DNA from: Synechococcus sp. A15-62
GTDB taxonomy: Bacteria > Cyanobacteriota > Cyanobacteriia > PCC-6307 > Cyanobiaceae
Length of the DNA stretch: 64,000 nt
Assembly (NCBI RefSeq): GCF_014280075.1
Contig: NZ_CP047950.1
Coordinates: forward strand, 310,001 to 374,000
Reading direction: 5' to 3'
The position numbers were made by a program, and so were the translations under genes. Below, piece by piece: positions 29,813 to 39,353 of the stretch. Within the stretch, counting starts at the first letter, position 1. Each line of letters starts with the position of its first letter. Below the pieces are notes generated by a model, which saw only the letters and a list, made by a program, of their open reading frames with translations, was not told the origin of the DNA and did no database searches.

Positions 29813-32800
29813 ATGTCTGACGCCATCCGTTCTGCTGTCTGGCCTTATTGCGACAGCCCTGCACCTGAGGTTGTTGCGGGTGAGAAGGATGCGTGTGGCG
29901 TTGGTTTCCTGGCTCAGCTCCAGGGGCAGGCCAGTCACTGGGTGCTGGAGCAGGCCCTGCGTGGTTTGGGATGCATGGAGCACCGTGGTGGTTGCGGTGG
30001 TGATGGCGACTCCGGCGATGGCGCAGGTGTGTTGTGTGAGATCCCCTGGTCCTATTTGAAAGCTGTTTGGCCCGAGGCGGCTGCAGCTCGTGGTCTCGGC
30101 ATGATGTTCATGCCGACGGATGCCAGCCGTCGTGCTGAGGTGCGTGGCCTTTGTGATGAAGAGGCCAGAGCCCTTGGCATGCAGCCTCTGGGGTGGCGAA
30201 CGGTGCCTGTCGCCCCTGAGGTTCTCGGCCCTTTGGCCCGTGCCACAGCTCCTGTGATCGAGCAGTGGGTGCTGAATGGTGATGCGGACGACGCAATCTT
30301 CGACGGGCAGCTGCTGCGGTTGAGGCGACGCATCGGTGCCCGTGTGCGGGCCGCTCTGGGTGCTGAGGTGGCCCAGGACGTTTATGTCGCCTCCCTGAGC
30401 AGCCGAACGGTTGTTTACAAGGGGATGGTGCGATCCGAGGTGCTGGCGCAGTTCTACGCCGATCTGCAGGACCCTCGATTTGAGGTGAGTTTTGCGGTGT
30501 ATCACCGCCGTTTCAGCACCAACACCCTGCCGCGCTGGCCTCTGGCGCAGCCGATGCGGCTTCTCGGCCACAACGGCGAAATCAACACGCTTCTGGGCAA
30601 CCTCAACTGGGCCAAGGCTTCAGAAGCCAGCCTCGAGAACGTCTGGGGTGAGGCGGCTGATGACCTGATTCCGGTGGTGAACTCTGCCTTCAGCGATTCC
30701 GCCAACCTGGATGCCACTCTGGAATTGATGGTGCGCAGTGGTCGGTCGATCACCGACAGCCTGATCACGCTGGTGCCCGAAGCGTTTCGCAATCAGCCCG
30801 ATCTCGACAGCCGTCCCGATGTGACGGCGATGTACGAATTCAACGCGGGCATTCAGGAACCTTGGGACGGCCCGGCCCTGTTGGTGTTCGCCGACGGCAA
30901 GCGGGTGGGCGCCACGTTGGATCGCAACGGGCTGCGTCCGGCGCGTTGGTGCACCACCGCTGACGGCTTCGTGATCATGGGATCGGAGACCGGCGTGGTG
31001 GATCTCAGCGGCAAGACGATTGTTCAGAAAGGTCGTCTTGGCCCGGGTCAGATGGTGGCCGTTGATCTCGAACGTGGCGAGTTGCTCGACAACTGGTCGG
31101 TGAAGGAAGACGCGGCGCAGCGCTTCCCCTATGGCGAGTGGCTGCAGCAGCATCGCCGCGGTGTGGCCCCCCAGCCTTGGACCCAGGACCGGCAGGTGGG
31201 TGAACTCGATCTGCTGCGGTTGCAGACCGCGATGGGGTTCACCGCTGAAGATTTCGATCTGATCATCGAAGACATGGCGGCTCTCGGTAAGGAGCCGACC
31301 TACTGCATGGGTGATGACATCCCCCTGGCGGTGCTCTCCGACAAGCCGCACCTGCTTTACGACTACTTCAAGCAGCGCTTCGCCCAGGTCACCAACCCTC
31401 CGATCGACCCCCTGCGGGAAAAGCTGGTGATGAGCCTGGAGATGCATCTGGGTGAGCGCCGGCCCGCCCTGAAGCCCCAGCCGGAAGCGGCCTCCGTCAT
31501 CCATCTGGAGACGCCCGTTTTGAACGAGGCTGAGCTGGCGGCCATCAGTGAGCAGGGCTTGCCCGTCAAGACGGTGTCCACCCAGGTTGCTGTGGAGTCG
31601 TGTGCGGGAGGCCTGCAACAGGCCATCGCGGCGCTGTGCAGCGTTGCGGAGCAGGCGGTGCGTGACGGAGCCCAAGTTCTGGTGCTGTCCGACCGGGTCG
31701 ATGGCACGGGGGCTGCTGCCCCGCTGACCCCCACAACAGTGGCGATGCCGGCCTTGCTGGCTGTGGGTGCTGTTCATCACCATCTGCTGCGCCAGAAGCT
31801 GCGGCTGCAGTGCTCTCTGGTGGTGGATACGGCCCAGTGCTGGAGCACCCATCACATGGCCTGCCTGATCGGTTACGGCGCCAGTGCCGTCTGCCCTTGG
31901 CTCACCTGGGAAACCACTCGCCACTGGCTGGATCACCCCAAGACCAAGAAGCGGATCGAACAGGGCAAGTTGCCCGCCCTGGATGCCAATCAGGCCCAGG
32001 CCAACGTTCGTGAGTCGCTGGAGAACGGCCTGCGCAAGATCCTCTCCAAGATCGGAATTTCATTGCTGGCCAGCTATCACGGCGCTCAGATCTTTGAAGC
32101 GATCGGCCTGGGAGCGGATGTGGTGGAGACCGCCTTCACCGGAACGACCAGCCGTGTTGCCGGCATGACGCTGGCCGAGCTGGCGAACGAAACGCTCTCG
32201 ATGCATGCCAAGGCCTTCCCGGAGCTCAATCGCAGCAAGCTCGAATTCATGGGCTTTGTTCAGTACCGCAGTGGGGCGGAGTACCACCGCAACAACCCTG
32301 AGCTGTCGAAGGCGCTCCATAAGGCGGTGGCCCATGGCCCTGGTTACGACCATTTCTCCACCTACCAGGCCTTGTTGGAGAACCGACCGGTGATGGCCCT
32401 GCGAGACCTGTTGGAGTTCAAGTTGGCTCCCACCCCAGTCCCCCTGGATCAGGTGGAGAGCATCGAGAGCATTTGCACCCGCTTCTGCACAGGCGGGATG
32501 AGCCTGGGCGCTTTGTCCCGCGAAGCCCACGAAGTGTTGGCCGTGGCGATGAATCGCATCGGCGGCAAGAGCAACAGCGGTGAAGGCGGTGAGGACCCAG
32601 CGCGCTTCCAGATCCTCAAGGATGTGGATGGGGAGGGCCGTTCCACCTCATTCCCCAGCATTGGTGGTTTGCGCAATGGGGACACCGCCTGCTCGGCGAT
32701 CAAGCAGGTGGCTTCAGGCCGTTTCGGTGTGACGGCGGAATACCTGCGCAGCGGCAAGCAGTTGGAGATCAAGGTGGCCCAGGGTGCCAAGCCTGGTGAA

Positions 32801-34414
32801 GGCGGTCAGCTGCCAGGGCCCAAGGTCGATAAGTACATCGCCTGGTTGCGCAACAGCAAGCCAGGTGTGGCCTTGATTTCACCACCACCACACCACGACA
32901 TTTATTCGATTGAAGACCTGGCGCAGCTGATCCATGACCTGCATCAGGTGCATCCCGCTGCTCCCGTGAGCGTGAAGCTGGTGGCTGAGATCGGCATCGG
33001 CACCATCGCTGCGGGTGTGGCCAAGGCCAACGCCGATGTGATCCAGATCTCCGGTCACGACGGTGGCACGGGCGCATCTCCTTTGAGTTCGATCAAGCAT
33101 GCCGGCAGCCCCTGGGAGCTGGGCCTCACCGAGGTGCACCGCTCCCTGGTGGAGAACGGTCTGCGTGATCGTGTTCTGCTGCGCGCCGATGGAGGCCTGA
33201 AGACCGGCTGGGACGTGGTGATTGCTGCTCTGCTGGGGGCGGAGGAATACGGCTTCGGCTCGATCGCGATGATCGCCGAGGGCTGCGTTATGGCTCGCGT
33301 CTGTCACACCAACAACTGCCCTGTGGGTGTGGCCACGCAGAAGGAGAACCTGCGCAAGCGTTTCACCGGTATTCCTGAGCATGTCGTCAATTTCTTCTGG
33401 TACGTCGCAGAGGAAGTGCGTCAGCTGATGAGCCTGCTCGGCGTCACCCGCCTCGAGGAGCTGATCGGCCGCACCGATCTGCTCCAGGCCCGCTCGGTTG
33501 ATCTGGCCAAGACCAAGGGTGTGGATCTCTCCAGCCTGCTGGCTCCGATCAGCGGTGCCGAAGATCGTTCCTGGCTTCGCCACAGCGACCAGGCTCACGG
33601 CAATGGACCGATCCTCGAGGATCAGCTCCTGGTTGACGCTGAGCTGATGGCTGCCCTGGAGAACCACGGTGCCATCAGCCGCAGCATCGAGATCATCAAC
33701 ACCGATCGCAGTGTCTGTGCCCGTCTGGCCGGTGAAATCGCCCAGCGCCATGGAAACCGCGGCTTCAAGGGACAGCTCGATCTCACCTTCCGGGGTGCCG
33801 CAGGCCAGAGCTTCGGGGCCTTCCTGGTGCAGGGCATGCAGGTTCGTCTGGAAGGCGAGGCCAACGACTACGTGGGCAAGGGCATGAACAGTGGTTGCAT
33901 CACCCTGGTGCCATCAGACGGTTGTGCCTCTCCAGGGGATCAGGTGATCCTCGGCAACACCTGCCTCTACGGGGCCACCGGCGGAGAGTTGTTTGCCCAT
34001 GGCCGGGCAGGCGAGCGCTTCGGTGTTCGCAACAGCGGTGCCCGCACGGTTGTGGAGGGAGCTGGTGACCACTGCTGTGAGTACATGACAGGTGGTGTCG
34101 TCGTCGTTCTCGGCAGCACCGGTCGCAATGTCGGCGCTGGCATGACCGGTGGTGTGACCTTCTTGCTGGATGAAGAGGGGCGTGTTGCTCCTCGGGTAAA
34201 CCCGGAGATTGTTGAGGTCTGCACCATCACCACCCATGAGCAGGAGTCTCTGCTGGAGGGTCTGCTGGAAAGGCATGTGGCGCTCACGGGAAGCGAGAAG
34301 GCTGCTGCTCTCCTGGCCGATTGGTCTGCGGCGAAGGGTCGCTTCAAGGTGTTGGTCCCCCCCAGTGAACGGGAGGCGATGGGATTGGCCGACAAGCAGG
34401 CTGTGGCGGCCTAG
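29813..34414 (+). CDS. gltS: Ferredoxin-dependent glutamate synthase
   Basis: Forms two glutamates from glutamine and 2-oxoglutarate using reduced ferredoxin; with glutamine synthetase it is the main ammonium assimilation route. From the ATG at 29813 the protein has 1533 residues. The N-terminal amidotransferase nucleophile is Cys28 (EKDACGVGFLAQ), exposed after propeptide removal. The FMN/synthase domain carries the 3Fe-4S cysteines Cys1158, Cys1164 and Cys1169 (CVMARVCHTNNCPVG). The C-terminal GXGXG repeats (GGVVVVLGSTGRNVGAGMTGG) end it. No small NADPH subunit gene is adjacent, supporting the ferredoxin type. An earlier start at 29624 would overlap the divergent gene and is not family-like. 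Also called glsF in cyanobacteria. Confidence 0.96.
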   Translation: MSDAIRSAVWPYCDSPAPEVVAGEKDACGVGFLAQLQGQASHWVLEQALRGLGCMEHRGGCGGDGDSGDGAGVLCEIPWSYLKAVWPEAAAARGLGMMFMPTDASRRAEVRGLCDEEARALGMQPLGWRTVPVAPEVLGPLARATAPVIEQWVLNGDADDAIFDGQLLRLRRRIGARVRAALGAEVAQDVYVASLSSRTVVYKGMVRSEVLAQFYADLQDPRFEVSFAVYHRRFSTNTLPRWPLAQPMRLLGHNGEINTLLGNLNWAKASEASLENVWGEAADDLIPVVNSAFSDSANLDATLELMVRSGRSITDSLITLVPEAFRNQPDLDSRPDVTAMYEFNAGIQEPWDGPALLVFADGKRVGATLDRNGLRPARWCTTADGFVIMGSETGVVDLSGKTIVQKGRLGPGQMVAVDLERGELLDNWSVKEDAAQRFPYGEWLQQHRRGVAPQPWTQDRQVGELDLLRLQTAMGFTAEDFDLIIEDMAALGKEPTYCMGDDIPLAVLSDKPHLLYDYFKQRFAQVTNPPIDPLREKLVMSLEMHLGERRPALKPQPEAASVIHLETPVLNEAELAAISEQGLPVKTVSTQVAVESCAGGLQQAIAALCSVAEQAVRDGAQVLVLSDRVDGTGAAAPLTPTTVAMPALLAVGAVHHHLLRQKLRLQCSLVVDTAQCWSTHHMACLIGYGASAVCPWLTWETTRHWLDHPKTKKRIEQGKLPALDANQAQANVRESLENGLRKILSKIGISLLASYHGAQIFEAIGLGADVVETAFTGTTSRVAGMTLAELANETLSMHAKAFPELNRSKLEFMGFVQYRSGAEYHRNNPELSKALHKAVAHGPGYDHFSTYQALLENRPVMALRDLLEFKLAPTPVPLDQVESIESICTRFCTGGMSLGALSREAHEVLAVAMNRIGGKSNSGEGGEDPARFQILKDVDGEGRSTSFPSIGGLRNGDTACSAIKQVASGRFGVTAEYLRSGKQLEIKVAQGAKPGEGGQLPGPKVDKYIAWLRNSKPGVALISPPPHHDIYSIEDLAQLIHDLHQVHPAAPVSVKLVAEIGIGTIAAGVAKANADVIQISGHDGGTGASPLSSIKHAGSPWELGLTEVHRSLVENGLRDRVLLRADGGLKTGWDVVIAALLGAEEYGFGSIAMIAEGCVMARVCHTNNCPVGVATQKENLRKRFTGIPEHVVNFFWYVAEEVRQLMSLLGVTRLEELIGRTDLLQARSVDLAKTKGVDLSSLLAPISGAEDRSWLRHSDQAHGNGPILEDQLLVDAELMAALENHGAISRSIEIINTDRSVCARLAGEIAQRHGNRGFKGQLDLTFRGAAGQSFGAFLVQGMQVRLEGEANDYVGKGMNSGCITLVPSDGCASPGDQVILGNTCLYGATGGELFAHGRAGERFGVRNSGARTVVEGAGDHCCEYMTGGVVVVLGSTGRNVGAGMTGGVTFLLDEEGRVAPRVNPEIVEVCTITTHEQESLLEGLLERHVALTGSEKAAALLADWSAAKGRFKVLVPPSEREAMGLADKQAVAA

Positions 34415-34429
34415 CGCCGTCCCCAGTCC

Positions 34430-34738
34430 GTGGCCTGGTTCGTCAAGACTGAAACATTCACGGCTGTCGCCGCCGCCCTCCCTGTTGAGCAGCGGCGACC
34501 CACCTTGGAGGCTCACCGCCGTTGGGTTGCAGATGAAGCTGCAGCCGGCCGCCGTCTACGCAGCGGTTACCTGGTGGATGGCGACCGGCGTCCGGGCGGC
34601 GGTGGGCTACTGATGTTTGAGGCGTCGTCCTACACCGATGCCCTGGCGTGGGTCCAGAACGACCCGATGATCATCGCCGGCCTGGTGGACTGGCAGGTGC
34701 AGGAATGGATCCCCGTCAGCGGGGATGGCTGGCCATGA
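34430..34738 (+). CDS. YciI-like protein
   Basis: A 102-residue dimeric alpha/beta-barrel-type protein. It starts with GTG at 34430 (AWFVKTETF), then [21 protein letters not shown], the [16 protein letters not shown] segment and [17 protein letters not shown], as in the YciI family, whose functions are mostly unknown. It follows gltS after 15 bases and may be co-transcribed. The 3' end overlaps the convergent lipA gene by 23 bases. Confidence 0.86.
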   Translation: MAWFVKTETFTAVAAALPVEQRRPTLEAHRRWVADEAAAGRRLRSGYLVDGDRRPGGGGLLMFEASSYTDALAWVQNDPMIIAGLVDWQVQEWIPVSGDGWP

Positions 34739-35585
34739 GCCGTTGCACCTCGCCGGCGTGGTAGCTGCTGCGGGTGAGTGGTGTGCTGACCACCTGGAGG
34801 AAGCCCAGCTCCTCTTCGCCCACTGTTCTGTAGGTCTCGAATTGAGCCGGAGTGACAAAACGGTCGACGGCCAGGTGCTTTGGGCCAGGTGAGAGGTACT
34901 GACCAATGGTGACGATGTCGACCTTGTGTTTGCGCAGATCCCGGAGAGTCTCGATCACCTCCTCATCGGTTTCCCCGAGCCCCACCATCAGTCCCGACTT
35001 GCTGTAGGCCTTGGGCCATTGCTCCCTCACCCGTTGCAGCAGCTCCAGGGAGCGTTCATAGATGCCCTGGGGCCGCGCCAGGCGGTACATCCGCGGCACC
35101 GTTTCAATGTTGTGGTTCAGCACGTGGGGGGCGGCGGTCATCACCGTTGCCAGGGCATCCCAGTTGCCGCAGAAGTCGGGAATCAGCAGCTCGATCGTGG
35201 TGAGCGGTGAGCGTTGCTTCACCTGTTCGATGCAGGCAACGAACTGGGACGCACCTCCATCGGCGAGATCGTCGCGGTTCACCGAAGTGATCACCACGTG
35301 CTTCAGGCCCAGACGGGCCACAGCTTCCCCAAGCCGTTGCGGCTCGGTGGGATCGAGCTCACGGACGCTCTTGTCGAAGTCGATGTCGCAGTAGGGGCAG
35401 GCGCGGGTGCAGCCGGGCCCCATGATCAAAAACGTGGCGGTGCCGCCTGCAAAGCATTCGCCGATGTTGGGGCAGCTCGCCTCCTGGCAGACCGTGTTCA
35501 GATTTAAGTCCAGCAGCAGGTCGGCCACGGCGCCGATTCGCTCGCGCTGCGGAGCTTTAACGCGCAACCACTCCGGCTTGAGCAC
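34716..35585 (-). CDS. lipA: Lipoyl synthase
   Basis: Radical-SAM enzyme that inserts two sulfurs into octanoylated carrier domains. The 289 residues carry both cluster sets: the auxiliary cluster Cys33, Cys38 and Cys44 ([14 protein letters not shown]) and the SAM cluster Cys59, Cys63 and Cys66 (GCTRACPYC). The conserved C-terminal RSSYHAGE is present. Cyanobacteria commonly hold two lipoyl synthases; which one this is cannot be told here. Divergent from tRNA-Pro. Confidence 0.97.
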   Translation of the reverse strand: MLKPEWLRVKAPQRERIGAVADLLLDLNLNTVCQEASCPNIGECFAGGTATFLIMGPGCTRACPYCDIDFDKSVRELDPTEPQRLGEAVARLGLKHVVITSVNRDDLADGGASQFVACIEQVKQRSPLTTIELLIPDFCGNWDALATVMTAAPHVLNHNIETVPRMYRLARPQGIYERSLELLQRVREQWPKAYSKSGLMVGLGETDEEVIETLRDLRKHKVDIVTIGQYLSPGPKHLAVDRFVTPAQFETYRTVGEEELGFLQVVSTPLTRSSYHAGEVQRLMASHPR

Positions 35586-35657
35586 GGCGAAGCATCTTCA
35601 ATCCACGACCCTAGTCGCTGCTGAGATCTGCCTGGATTTCGCTCCACTGTGATCTTT

Positions 35658-35663
35658 TAAGAT
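35658..35663 (+). promoter_or_regulatory. Candidate -10 element of tRNA-Pro
   Basis: TAAGAT lies nine bases ahead of the tRNA, in an AT-rich stretch (CTTTTAAGATT) that stands out from its surroundings. The -35 element is not clear. Confidence 0.4.
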
Positions 35664-35671
35664 TGCAGTGC

Positions 35672-35745
35672 CGGGATGTGGCGCAGTTTGGTAGCGCACT
35701 TCGTTCGGGACGAAGGGGCCGCAGGTTCGAATCCTGTCATCCCGA
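35672..35745 (+). tRNA. tRNA-Pro(CGG)
   Basis: A 74-base cloverleaf. The seven-pair acceptor is CGGGATG/CATCCCG with discriminator A; the T arm is GCAGG-TTCGAAT-CCTGT; the anticodon stem CTTCG/CGAAG encloses TTCGGGA, giving anticodon CGG (codon CCG). The CCA end is not encoded. No terminator with a T run follows. Confidence 0.95.
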
Positions 35746-35811
35746 TTCTTGGTTTGCATGGCACTGCCAGGTCTTGATGGAGACCTGAGCTAAGCCGGAA
35801 AAACTCAGTCC

Positions 35812-37551
35812 TCATTGAAGACTTGCCCCGGGGTACCCCCGCGGCGTCACCATCCAGTCACCATCGGCACGGCTGCTGCTGTTCCCGATCAGAACAAGCG
35901 TGAGCATGTCCACGGATTCCGGCTCCAATCGCTCAAGACTCGTGAGCTCACGGGATTCCTCTGCGCGGCCCAGCTGCCGCGCCAGCGTCACCGGGGTTGT
36001 GGGGGGGCGGTGTTTCAACAGGATCCCCTTGGCGTGTCCCAGCTGCCAGTCCCGGCCCTTGGACCGCGGGTTATAGAGGGCGAGCACAAAATCTCCAGCA
36101 GCGGCGGCCTCCAGTCGCTTTTCGATCACGGCCCACGGCGTGAGGCGATCGCTGAGGCTCACGCAGCAGAAGTCATGCATCAGTGGCGCCCCGGCCCGGG
36201 CGGCGGCCAGCTGGAAGGCTGAAATGCCTGGATGTACCGAGAAGCTGGGCCGCTCCTGCTCGGGTTGCTGAAGCAGCAGCTCCAGGGCCAATCCCGCCAT
36301 GCCGTAGATCCCGCTGTCGCCGGAGGAGATCAGAGCAACTTTGGCCCCTTGTTGGGCCAAGCGCAGTGCTTCGGTACAGCGGTCCCATTCCCGGGTGAGC
36401 TGGCCATCGAATCGGACCTGATCCGGGCGGCGCAGGGGCTCCAGAAGATCGAGGTAGAGGCTGTAACCAACCCAGGCGCAGCAACGGGAGAGGGCTGCTT
36501 TGGCGTCTCCGCTGAGCAGGGACAGATCCCCTGGACCACTGCCCACCAGGTGCAGCTCTCCCCTCTCTGGCGCATAGGGGAGGGCCGCCTCGGCAATGGC
36601 CACCGTCACGGCACCCTGCTCCCCTGTTGCCGGACGGCTGATTCTCTTGGGCTGGATCAGATGACCTTGTTCGCCCGCAGCCAGCAAGGCCGCTGCTTCA
36701 GCCACAGACGCAGTCCCCATTTCCTGGCGCACCACTTCGGAGGGATTTGGCACGTCGATGGATGCAAGGGCGTGCTCCACAAAGGTTCGGAACGGCCATG
36801 CCCTGGTGCGGCTTAGCTCTTGCAGGGCCGGTTCATCAGCTTTCCGCGCTGCGCTGGCCATTCCGGCGACAGCCTCCTCCGCCAGTCCTGCTGTTGCCAA
36901 GGCCTCGGCAATGGCCTTCTCCACCAGCGAAACACTGGTGTTGCGCTCACAGCCGATGCCGATCCAGAGCGTTGCTGGATGCCACTGGCAATCACCCTGA
37001 CGGCGCGCTCCGATCACAAGATCAGCGGCGTCTGCCCCCCCCCTGGGATCGATGTTGTGCAGCAAGGGATGGCCTTCAGGGCCTCGCCAGGCGGTGGATC
37101 CACTGCTCTGGTGAACGCTGATGCTGGATCCCTGGGATTGCCGCACCATCAGATCGCGCCAATGGGCCACCGATCCCCTGCGTTTCCAGCCCCAGCCCTC
37201 CCCAAAGGCATCCAGGGGGAGACGTCCTTCATGGGCGCAGGCGCCCGTGATCACCGCCTGCCCGCCGAGATCCATCGCGATCTCTCGGGCGCGCTGTTCG
37301 GCGCCTGCGGAATGGCCTCCCAGAAGCGGAATAATGAATTCTCCTTTCGGGTCAAGCACCAGAACGGCTGGATCCTTCTCTTTGCCTTGGATCCGAGCTG
37401 CAATCAGGCGCGTCACTGCTCCCACGGCGCCCACGAACAACACGACGTTCTCTGCCGTCCAGTGCACATCAAGGGCGGTGCTGATGTCTTGATCGGCTGG
37501 CTTGATCCGCTCGATGTGGCCGCGCAGCAGCAAACGCTCCAACAGCGGCAT
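35812..37551 (-). CDS. Fused cobalt-precorrin-5A hydrolase (CbiG) / precorrin-3B C17-methyltransferase (CbiH/CobJ)
   Basis: A 579-residue fusion for corrin-ring synthesis. Residues 1 to about 325 are CbiG-like (VVLFVGAVGAVTRLIA, GEFIIPLLGGHSAGAE, and the C-terminal-type GIGCERNTS at 198-206). From about 333 the SAM methyltransferase begins (LHLVGSGPGDLSLL), with SSGDSGIYGMAGLALELL and ALYNPRSKGRDWQL. It supports pseudocobalamin synthesis, which these picocyanobacteria carry out. The start is doubtful: the frame is open for 23 more codons upstream to the stop of the next gene, and these codons read ALGLGLSPSA just before MPLLERLL, which resembles a CbiG N-terminus, but no ATG, GTG or TTG is there. 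Confidence 0.92.
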   Translation of the reverse strand: MPLLERLLLRGHIERIKPADQDISTALDVHWTAENVVLFVGAVGAVTRLIAARIQGKEKDPAVLVLDPKGEFIIPLLGGHSAGAEQRAREIAMDLGGQAVITGACAHEGRLPLDAFGEGWGWKRRGSVAHWRDLMVRQSQGSSISVHQSSGSTAWRGPEGHPLLHNIDPRGGADAADLVIGARRQGDCQWHPATLWIGIGCERNTSVSLVEKAIAEALATAGLAEEAVAGMASAARKADEPALQELSRTRAWPFRTFVEHALASIDVPNPSEVVRQEMGTASVAEAAALLAAGEQGHLIQPKRISRPATGEQGAVTVAIAEAALPYAPERGELHLVGSGPGDLSLLSGDAKAALSRCCAWVGYSLYLDLLEPLRRPDQVRFDGQLTREWDRCTEALRLAQQGAKVALISSGDSGIYGMAGLALELLLQQPEQERPSFSVHPGISAFQLAAARAGAPLMHDFCCVSLSDRLTPWAVIEKRLEAAAAGDFVLALYNPRSKGRDWQLGHAKGILLKHRPPTTPVTLARQLGRAEESRELTSLERLEPESVDMLTLVLIGNSSSRADGDWMVTPRGYPGASLQ

Positions 37552-37620
37552 GGCGCTGGGGCTCAGTCCTAGGCCCAGAGCGGGAGCGGCAGATGTGGGG
37601 TTCAGGGCAGGAAATCCGGA

Positions 37621-38949
37621 TCAGGGCTTGCGCAAGCGCCCATCGCTGTTGAGCAACTCACGGGCTGATCCTCCCAGGCTGCTGCTTGGCTTCAGCTTGG
37701 GTTCCTCGTTGGCTGGCTGCTGAGACTCCGCTGGCTTTTCCTGGGCGGGAGTGGGAGGAGTGGGCCGAGCCGTTTCTGATTTGGATGGCTGTTCGGCAAG
37801 GGGCTGTTCAGCTATGAGCGGCTCAGGCTCCTGCTCTTCGTTTTCCTCTGGTGCCGTGGGCTGAGGGACGGCCGTGGTCTGGGTATCGACCTCGTCCTCG
37901 ACGACGGCCTCGGCTTTGAGCTCAGCCTGAGGGAGGTCTCGGGGCTGTTCTGTCTGCTCTTGTTGTTTCTCCTCAGTCCTTTGAGGAGGCTCTGGCGTGG
38001 ATTCAACCACCTCCAGAACTTCAGGCTCAGGGGAGCCGCTCAGGCGCGCGAGCTGGCTTTCGCTGAGGCGTGGGCGCATCCAGCCCGGCTTGGCACCGGA
38101 TGCAGCTTTCAGATGGATCAGCTGATTGTTAAAGACCGGTGTGATCGGCTCACCCAGCCCATTCAGCAGTTCCATCTGAATGTCGTGGCTGCCTGCGCCG
38201 TTCGATCCTTTGAGCCAAAGGGCTTCCTGGTGATCAACCAAAAAGCTGTCTCCATCAATGCTGATGCGGAGCCGCCAGCGTCCATCGCCCTCCCGCAGGT
38301 TTTGCAGCGGAGCATTCCAGATCAGCCAATCCACCAAAAGGGGTTGCAGGCCCTGCTCTCCGGATGGCGAGACAGGGACCAGCCAGGGAGCATCGCGTTC
38401 GGGTTGTGTGCCCTGCAGTTTTTGCCAGAGGTGCAGGCGTCCCTGGATTGAGGCTCCCGGTGTTTGAACGGCTTCTCCCCAGGGGTAAGCGGCCCAGGCG
38501 CTGAACCGGTGACTGCCCGCTTCCAGGTCATCGATGCGGACTTTCAAGCGGTTTCCATTGCTTTCGCTCAACCGCAGGGGAGCGCGGTTGTCGATTTGGA
38601 GCACCACATGGGGCCCTAGACCCAATTCGGGGTCGCTGCTGAGGGGCCAGTCGTCGATTTCGAAACGCAGCTCAAGGGCGTCAGAGGTAACGATGCTGTC
38701 GTTGCTTGGAGCGATCAGCCGCAGGGAGGGGCGGTGCTGTTGCAGGTTCTGTCGCAGCTGTTGCACTGCCCCTGGAGGAGCCACTTCCTGGAGCTTCCCG
38801 CTGGGGGCTGAACTCGGCAGCGGTTTGGCAGCGGACCCTGAATCACGATTGAAGAATCCAGGACGCGCATGAACAGGTAAGCCGGCACCAAGAAGCAGCA
38901 CTGCTGCCAGCAGAACAGCCCATATCGACTTCAGGCCAGGGCGACGCAT
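37621..38949 (-). CDS. Conserved secreted protein with Pro/Glu/Gln-rich tail
   Basis: A 442-residue protein I do not recognise by function. It has a clear signal sequence (IWAVLLAAVLLLGAGLPVHA). Residues about 70-300 form a beta-rich region (LRLIAPSNDSIVTSDALELRF, LEAGSHRFSAWAAYPWGEAV) of immunoglobulin-like appearance. The rest is low-complexity Pro, Glu, Gln and Thr (EEKQQEQTEQPRDLP, PTPPTPAQEKP), suggesting a flexible periplasmic or wall-spanning segment. It lies upstream of, and on the same strand as, the cbiG-cbiH fusion; there is no clear functional link. Confidence 0.75.
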   Translation of the reverse strand: MRRPGLKSIWAVLLAAVLLLGAGLPVHARPGFFNRDSGSAAKPLPSSAPSGKLQEVAPPGAVQQLRQNLQQHRPSLRLIAPSNDSIVTSDALELRFEIDDWPLSSDPELGLGPHVVLQIDNRAPLRLSESNGNRLKVRIDDLEAGSHRFSAWAAYPWGEAVQTPGASIQGRLHLWQKLQGTQPERDAPWLVPVSPSGEQGLQPLLVDWLIWNAPLQNLREGDGRWRLRISIDGDSFLVDHQEALWLKGSNGAGSHDIQMELLNGLGEPITPVFNNQLIHLKAASGAKPGWMRPRLSESQLARLSGSPEPEVLEVVESTPEPPQRTEEKQQEQTEQPRDLPQAELKAEAVVEDEVDTQTTAVPQPTAPEENEEQEPEPLIAEQPLAEQPSKSETARPTPPTPAQEKPAESQQPANEEPKLKPSSSLGGSARELLNSDGRLRKP

Positions 38950-39353
38950 CGGGCATGAACAGATCCGATCATTCTGAACAATCCGCCCTTCACTGTCAGA
39001 GTTTTAGTTATTTAGGAAGGAAATATGCGTGAAATTGTATTGCTTACTGCTTGAGATCTTTGTTGTTTCGCTGATTCTCAGCCTTCTGCAGACGCCTGTC
39101 GCTGACTGGTCCGCCACAGGATTGAACCTTTGTAACTCAGGGCCCTTTAACCCCCTTCTCCGCCCCTATGCTTCCGCCAGCGGTCCCCTCTTTGGGGCCC
39201 CAGCATCAGTGCAGACAAGGGGTTTCGACTCCTTTGCCGTACTGACGCCCGGATGCTGATTCCTTGTGGATCCGTGTTCGGGGCCCCGATTGGCTTCGGC
39301 CCTTCGGAGGGGTGGCCCACCACCTCGAAACCCGTCCCTCGAGGAACGACTCG
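38950..39353 (+). promoter_or_regulatory. psaA upstream region (404 bases, no established gene)
   Basis: The first part (38950-39080) is AT-rich compared with everything around it. It holds a nine-codon frame from ATG 39025 with AGGAAGG in front. A TTGAAC (39122-39127) is a possible -35 element. The last 110 bases are GC-rich and can fold (GGGGCCCC at 39279-39286, and CTTCGGCCCTTCGGAGGGG nearby). The psaA ribosome site GAGGA is at 39341-39345, eight bases before the ATG. A long, controlled leader is likely for this highly expressed operon. Confidence 0.45.

Noticed and set aside
30620-31936. A 438-codon minus-strand frame opposite gltS
   Set aside because: Antisense shadow; no family features.
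34716-34738. Overlap of the YciI-like gene and lipA as a possible regulatory antisense pair
   Set aside because: A short 3' overlap of convergent genes is common in this compact genome and needs no special role.
35767-35789. Inverted repeat CAGGTC/GACCTG after tRNA-Pro as a terminator
   Set aside because: The stem is short and no T run follows; it could be chance.
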